Program-made: the position numbers and the translations under genes
The notes under the pieces: model-generated
Seen by the model: the letters and a program-made list of their open reading frames with translations, nothing else
Told to the model about the DNA's origin: nothing
Databases searched by the model: none
Assembly (NCBI RefSeq): GCF_000190475.1
Contig: NZ_AEWH01000059.1
Coordinates: forward strand, 124,001-188,000
DNA: 64,000 nucleotides
Direction: 5' to 3'
Source of the DNA: Ornithinibacillus scapharcae TW25
GTDB lineage: Bacteria > Bacillota > Bacilli > Bacillales > Amphibacillaceae
Shown: piece by piece, positions 60,135-64,000 of the stretch
How positions within the stretch are numbered: the stretch's first letter is position 1
How the letters are laid out: each line of letters starts with the position of its first letter

Positions 60135-60803
60135 TTGCCTGTACCTGTTAACCATGCAAAGCCTATCCGTACAACGGCAAAAGAAAACGCATACAAGCAG
60201 ATTCTTCATTGGATTATTGATGGAACATTATATCCTGGTGAAAAACTAAATGATACAGAACTCGCTGAAGCATTAGGAGTTAGTCGGACACCAGTAAGAG
60301 AGTCTCTACAGTTATTGGAATCACAAGGGCTTGTGAAAATGTATCCCGGTAAAGCTACACAGGTAACAGAAGTAGAGGAAGAATCCATCCGAGATTTACT
60401 GCCGCCTTTAGCAGTATTGCAAGCATTATCCGCCGAACTCGCTATCGATCATATCACGACCGATACCATATCAACATTAAGAAGAATCAATAAGGAGTTT
60501 ATGATTGCTCTTCAGCAAGAAGATTTCCATGCCGCTTTAAATATTGATGAACAATTTCACCAGTTGATTGTTGATACTGCAAATAATCAGTACATTAACG
60601 GAATTGTGGAGAAGCTACAAGCACATGTTAGAAGGTTATTTTTCCACAACTCCATCATTTTATCTGATCACTCCATAGATGTGCATGAGAGTATTATTCG
60701 GTCGATAGAAGAGAAAGATAAAGAACGAGCGTCTACTTTGATGAAAGAAAACTGGCTTGGTATTCTGAAGGACTTCAATCTAGCTAATACTAATAACAAC
60801 TAA
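60135..60803 (+). CDS. GntR family regulator, FCD subfamily
   Basis: This 222-residue regulator has an N-terminal GntR winged helix (AYKQILHWIIDGTLYPGEKLNDTELAEALGVSRTPVRESLQLLESQGLV) and a C-terminal helical FCD domain (about 85-215) with the metal-binding pattern EQFHQLIVDTA. It probably senses an organic acid or amino-acid derivative. The TTG at 60135 is 7 bases from GGAGG; the ATG at 60129 is too close. It is convergent with brnQ. Confidence 0.85.
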   Translation: MPVPVNHAKPIRTTAKENAYKQILHWIIDGTLYPGEKLNDTELAEALGVSRTPVRESLQLLESQGLVKMYPGKATQVTEVEEESIRDLLPPLAVLQALSAELAIDHITTDTISTLRRINKEFMIALQQEDFHAALNIDEQFHQLIVDTANNQYINGIVEKLQAHVRRLFFHNSIILSDHSIDVHESIIRSIEEKDKERASTLMKENWLGILKDFNLANTNNN

Positions 60804-60848
60804 AAAAGTCGGGATCCTAAAAGCTTAGGAAACCGACTTTTTCTTTTT
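60803..60848. terminator. Bidirectional terminator
   Basis: AAAAAGTCGG (from 60803) pairs with CCGACTTTTT (60833-60842), with an inner CCTAA/TTAGG pair, between the GntR gene and the convergent brnQ gene. Confidence 0.88.
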
Positions 60849-62205
60849 AAACTCTTGCAGCTTGTGCAACTTTCGTAAATCTAGAAATAATACCCGTTAC
60901 TAGTAATACAATCAAAGCCGGTACTAACCAACCTAGCCCTTGACTATAAAACGGTAAAGTGTCTTCATAGAAGGTAATTACGGGCTGGAAGATACCGTAA
61001 TCAGCAATCTGTAATGAATTGTATAGTGTTTTTACACCATCAAAAATACTAATGACAAATGTTACTGCAATAGTGGTTATATAAACCATTCGTGAATGAT
61101 TAAACAATGGCGACAAGAATGTCAACATCATCAAAACAATTGCTAGAGGATATAGGAACATTAATACCGGTACAGAGTACATGATAATATTCGATAATCC
61201 AAAGTTCGCAATGATAAACGTGATAGTTGTGAAAAAGACTACTAACGTTTTATAGCTGAACCTTGGCATTAATCGATGGAAATATTCCGCGCAGGCTGCC
61301 ATTAATCCAATATTTGTCGTTAAACATGCAAGAACGATAACTATCCCTAATAAAACTGCACCAAACGAGCCGAAGTAATAATCGGCAGCACCACTTAATA
61401 CTAGCCCTCCAGATTTAACTATCCCAAAAGCTTCTACACTAGTTGATCCTAGGTAAGCAATACCGATATAAATTAATCCTAATAATAAAATAGCTATAAT
61501 ACCAGTTTTTGATGTCGCTCTTAATATTTCTTTTCTAGAAGTAATCCCCATTGCACGAATAGAATTAATGACAATTATTCCAAAAACCAATGAGGCTAAG
61601 GCATCCATTGTATTATATCCTTCTAGAAATCCTGTAGTGAAAGCACTAGTGCTGTAAGGCTCAAGTGGTTCTTGCACTGCCCCCATCGGCTTAATCATAA
61701 CTACTACCAGAAGTACCCCTAGTAGCAATACGATTCCCGGTGCTAATAGTTTCCCAACATTATCGACTAGTTTAGCCGGATTAAGTGAGAAGAAAAGAGA
61801 AATCGCAAAAAATACCACTGTAAATAAGAGTAAAGGTAGTTGAGTAGTTTCACTAGTTAAATGTGGCGCGATAGCAATCTCAAATGCCACCGCTCCTGTT
61901 CTTGGAGCCGCAAAGAATGGTCCAATAGTAAGATATAGTAACGATGTAAATAACACTGCGTAAACTGGATTTACCCTACTTGCTAGGTCATGTAAATCCT
62001 TACTTCCCGAGTATCCCATTGCCAATATACCCATTAATGGTAATCCCACTCCTGTGATTAAAAATCCAAACACCGCTGGCCATAAACTTGAACCAGCTGC
62101 TTGTCCTAATTGAGCCGGAAAGATTAGATTACCCGCCCCGAAAAATAAAGCAAATAGCATAACACCTATTGCTAAATACGATGAAAATGATAGTTTTTCC
62201 TTCAT
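60847..62205 (-). CDS. brnQ: Branched-chain amino acid transport carrier BrnQ
   Basis: This 452-residue, 12-span LIVCS family transporter has SSYLAIGVMLFALFFGAGNLIFPAQLGQAAG at the start, LYLTIGPFFAAPRTGAVAFEI and GYNTMDALASLVFGIIVINSIR in the middle. It imports leucine, isoleucine and valine with sodium or protons. The ATG at 62205 follows AAGGAGAG; the in-frame upstream extension is unlikely. It is monocistronic. Confidence 0.92.
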   Translation of the reverse strand: MKEKLSFSSYLAIGVMLFALFFGAGNLIFPAQLGQAAGSSLWPAVFGFLITGVGLPLMGILAMGYSGSKDLHDLASRVNPVYAVLFTSLLYLTIGPFFAAPRTGAVAFEIAIAPHLTSETTQLPLLLFTVVFFAISLFFSLNPAKLVDNVGKLLAPGIVLLLGVLLVVVMIKPMGAVQEPLEPYSTSAFTTGFLEGYNTMDALASLVFGIIVINSIRAMGITSRKEILRATSKTGIIAILLLGLIYIGIAYLGSTSVEAFGIVKSGGLVLSGAADYYFGSFGAVLLGIVIVLACLTTNIGLMAACAEYFHRLMPRFSYKTLVVFFTTITFIIANFGLSNIIMYSVPVLMFLYPLAIVLMMLTFLSPLFNHSRMVYITTIAVTFVISIFDGVKTLYNSLQIADYGIFQPVITFYEDTLPFYSQGLGWLVPALIVLLVTGIISRFTKVAQAARV

Positions 62206-62365
62206 AACCGCTCTCCTTGAGTTGTGTTTTTCTGAATTATCTGACATTGTGATATGCAATATATTACACAAGTTATAGAAAACATCATACTATGAAACTT
62301 ATTAAAAATCAATACATTATGACTAAATTTTTAGATTTTTTAAATTTTTGGCGAATACTAGATAC

Positions 62366-62405
62366 AAAAAGAACAGTACCTGGAGCTTTTCCCACCAAGT
62401 ACTGT
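62366..62405 (-). terminator. Intrinsic terminator of the EcsC-like gene
   Basis: ACAGTAC-CTGG (62372-62383) pairs with CCAAGTACTGT (62395-62405), with TTCTTTTTG on the minus strand. Confidence 0.7.
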
Positions 62406-62412
62406 CTCTTAA

Positions 62413-63137
62413 CTAGAAATCTTTGGGTGATTCCGATAATATACGTAGTCTAAAACTATTCATAGCCGTTTCTCCTAAATGGTCCAGAAGGTTATAATTA
62501 GCATAAGCACCAACAATCGCTCCTATACCTGGGACTAATTGAAGAAGCTTCACTAAATCTATATAATCTCGATATTCTTGTTGAAAGGACCTCCAGTCCA
62601 TATCCACAAGCTTCTCCTTCTGTTCTTCCCAATTATCAATCATAAAGAATGTTTCTCGCTTTTTTTCATCACTCGAAAAAGCTAATTGAAAAATATGAAG
62701 GAGAAATAATCGTTCCTCGTACTTGTTCGTGTCATACCCATAGACAGCTGCTACTTCAAACAAAAATTTCATTTTAATGGATAAAAGTAGCGGGAAATCA
62801 GCAAGACCAAGAAGTATACCTCCTGCACCTGTCCCAGCTCCCTCAATGGTAGCGGTTTTACGATAGGTTGCTAATTTTTCTCTTGCCTGCTCATCTCGAT
62901 CCTTTAACTTCCAATTGTTGGGTAAACTTTTTTCGTTGTTATATTAGAACCAACTAAAGTTGCTTTAATCATTTGTTTTATACTTTCCGTAATAATAGCA
63001 TGTGCTTTTTCTGGAATTTTTTCATTAATCTTTACCTGTGCTTTTTTTGCTAAACGATTCATCAAGCCAGATTGCTTCATGATTTGTGTTCGCCAAACTT
63101 GCAGTTCATCATATACCTTTACTTCATATTCATGCAT
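62413..63137 (-). pseudogene. EcsC family protein, frameshifted
   Basis: Two adjacent minus-strand frames form one EcsC-type protein of about 240 residues. The first part (63137 to 62904) encodes YEVKVYDELQVWRTQIMKQSGLMNRLAKK and ends early. The rest, from about 62928, continues NNWKLKDRDEQAREKLATYRKTATIEGAGTGAGGILLGLADFPLLL and then the part ending at 62413. Adding one base to the A6 run (plus 62928-62933) restores a continuous frame. EcsC domain proteins are linked to membrane or secretion functions but are poorly understood. A natural mutation, slippage or a read error are all possible. Confidence 0.7.
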
Positions 63138-63208
63138 CTTTATCATCCTCAGAGTTGTTTTCTTATAGTGTACTTACGTATATCAGAAGGGTTTTGTTTC
63201 GAAATCTT

Positions 63209-64000
63209 TTAGCGCAATGATGATATAGATGGTCGAGTATATTTTGAGACTAATCCGTGTTTTGGGGAACTAATAAAGCTTATCAAGAAAATGATCCCTG
63301 TAGCAAAAGCCATCGAGGCTGAGATAGAAGTATCTATCCGTGCAGCGATTATATACCCCGTCACTGCTGAAATAACTCCGAATATGCCACTCAATACTAA
63401 CATCACCGATAATTTATCGGTCCATAAATACGCTGAGGCGGCTGGTGTAATTAACATCGCTACTACCATTATGGCACCTACTGCATCAAAAGATGCAACT
63501 GTAGTAATCGATACAAGGCTCATAAAAAGGTAATGCATCAGTACTACAGGTATGCCAAGACTAGCAGCTAAAGCAGGATCAAAGGAAGTAAGTTTCCACT
63601 CTTTGTAAAATGCGATAATGCTAATCAATATGATAATTAGAACGATTGCTAGTAAAGCGGTGGCTTCAGGCACGTTACCAATCAATGGAAGTGTTATGGT
63701 TTCCCAAGGAATAAACGTAATCTCTCCCATTAAAGCATGTTGAACATCAAGATGGGCATTACCAACCGAGGTAGAAATAAGGATTACCCCTAACGCGAAT
63801 AACGTCGTAAACACAATACCAATGGAAGCGTGTTGTTCAATTTCTAGTTGATATAACCATTGAACTAGCAGCGCTGTTATTAATCCTGCGATAACGGCAC
63901 CAATTAACATATGTGGACCGCTTAATTCACGCGTAACCAAAAAAGCAACTACAATTCCTAATAGTACGGTATGACTGATTGCATCTGCCATCATTGCCAT
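63209..64000 (-). CDS. Metal ABC transporter permease (partial, 5' end outside window)
   Basis: The last 263 residues of an ABC-3 type permease with seven or more spans carry DAISHTVLLGIVVAFLV, IEQHASIGIVFTTLFALGVILIS and FDAVGAIMVVAMLITPAASAYLW, typical of ZnuB/MntC/MntD permeases for manganese or zinc. The real start lies beyond position 64000. The ATPase and solute-binding genes are not in the window, so the metal cannot be set. Confidence 0.88.
   Translation of the reverse strand: MAMMADAISHTVLLGIVVAFLVTRELSGPHMLIGAVIAGLITALLVQWLYQLEIEQHASIGIVFTTLFALGVILISTSVGNAHLDVQHALMGEITFIPWETITLPLIGNVPEATALLAIVLIIILISIIAFYKEWKLTSFDPALAASLGIPVVLMHYLFMSLVSITTVASFDAVGAIMVVAMLITPAASAYLWTDKLSVMLVLSGIFGVISAVTGYIIAARIDTSISASMAFATGIIFLISFISSPKHGLVSKYTRPSISSLR

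Noticed and set aside
62233-62360. CodY boxes upstream of brnQ
   Set aside because: The best matches to AATTTTCWGAAAATT have about four mismatches, which is expected by chance in AT-rich DNA.
1-64000. Insertion sequences, prophage or genomic island
   Set aside because: No transposase, integrase, phage structural gene or flanking attachment repeat was recognised.

Overview
The window looks like the chromosome of a low-GC, endospore-forming member of the Bacillaceae, probably near Oceanobacillus, Virgibacillus or Ornithinibacillus. The reasons are AT-rich DNA, strong AAGGAGG-type ribosome sites with many TTG and GTG starts, Bacillus-type families (YfhD, YueI, YqxD, YisP-like, CvfC/YpgR, MhqR/MhqD, CatE-like, YhcR-like nuclease, KatX-like catalase), and compact U-tailed intrinsic terminators. 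I see no prophage, transposase, CRISPR array or rRNA. It is an ordinary core/accessory mosaic of short transcription units.

Layout. 0-8 kb: small stress and spore-type genes, a catabolite-controlled acetoacetyl-CoA synthetase, a DUF4097 protein and a panF/yhdT pantothenate uptake pair. 8-18 kb: an ECF sigma factor overlapping a large membrane protein with ankyrin repeats (a probable unusual anti-sigma factor), a giant secreted nuclease/5'-nucleotidase, a 51-bp tandem repeat array, a surface GH3 beta-N-acetylhexosaminidase and a lone tRNA-Ala. 18-31 kb: a prolyl oligopeptidase, an ABC exporter with a LytTR regulator fused to a degenerate ABC ATPase, a chemoreceptor, a YisP-like enzyme, a lipoprotein and an AI-2E family transporter. 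31-46 kb: GNAT enzymes, two PadR-HAAS modules, a CYP152 peroxygenase facing a TetR/MMPL pair, a DUF4173 membrane protein with a diverged cis-prenyltransferase, and a DUF2785 protein. 46-56 kb: a SulP transporter, a universal stress protein, an ATP-grasp ligase, FetAB, a quinone/aromatic stress cluster (mhqR-mhqD facing an LLM oxidoreductase-CatE-like operon), queT under a preQ1 riboswitch, and an acyltransferase. 56-64 kb: an amidase gene with a damaged 5' end, a catalase, a cysteine-free HesB-like protein, a GntR regulator, brnQ, a frameshifted ecsC-like gene and the 3' part of a metal ABC permease.

How parts may work together. Several regulator-target pairs can be read from DNA sites. A cre-like box fills the spacer of the acetoacetyl-CoA synthetase promoter. 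An ECF-type promoter precedes the ECF gene. A 9-bp direct repeat overlaps the -35 of the ABC exporter operon next to the LytTR gene. PadR operators overlap both PadR promoters, and one of them recurs before the DUF4173-prenyltransferase pair. Palindromes sit at the MMPL, mhqR and catE-like promoters.

The most unusual items are the ankyrin anti-sigma protein, the pseudo-ABC-LytTR fusion, the PadR-linked DUF4173/prenyltransferase unit, and three tandem-repeat tracts that all lie between convergent genes. Three genes appear broken or frameshifted (about 49.1 kb, 56.2 kb and 62.9 kb). All family names come from reading the sequence; no database search was run.
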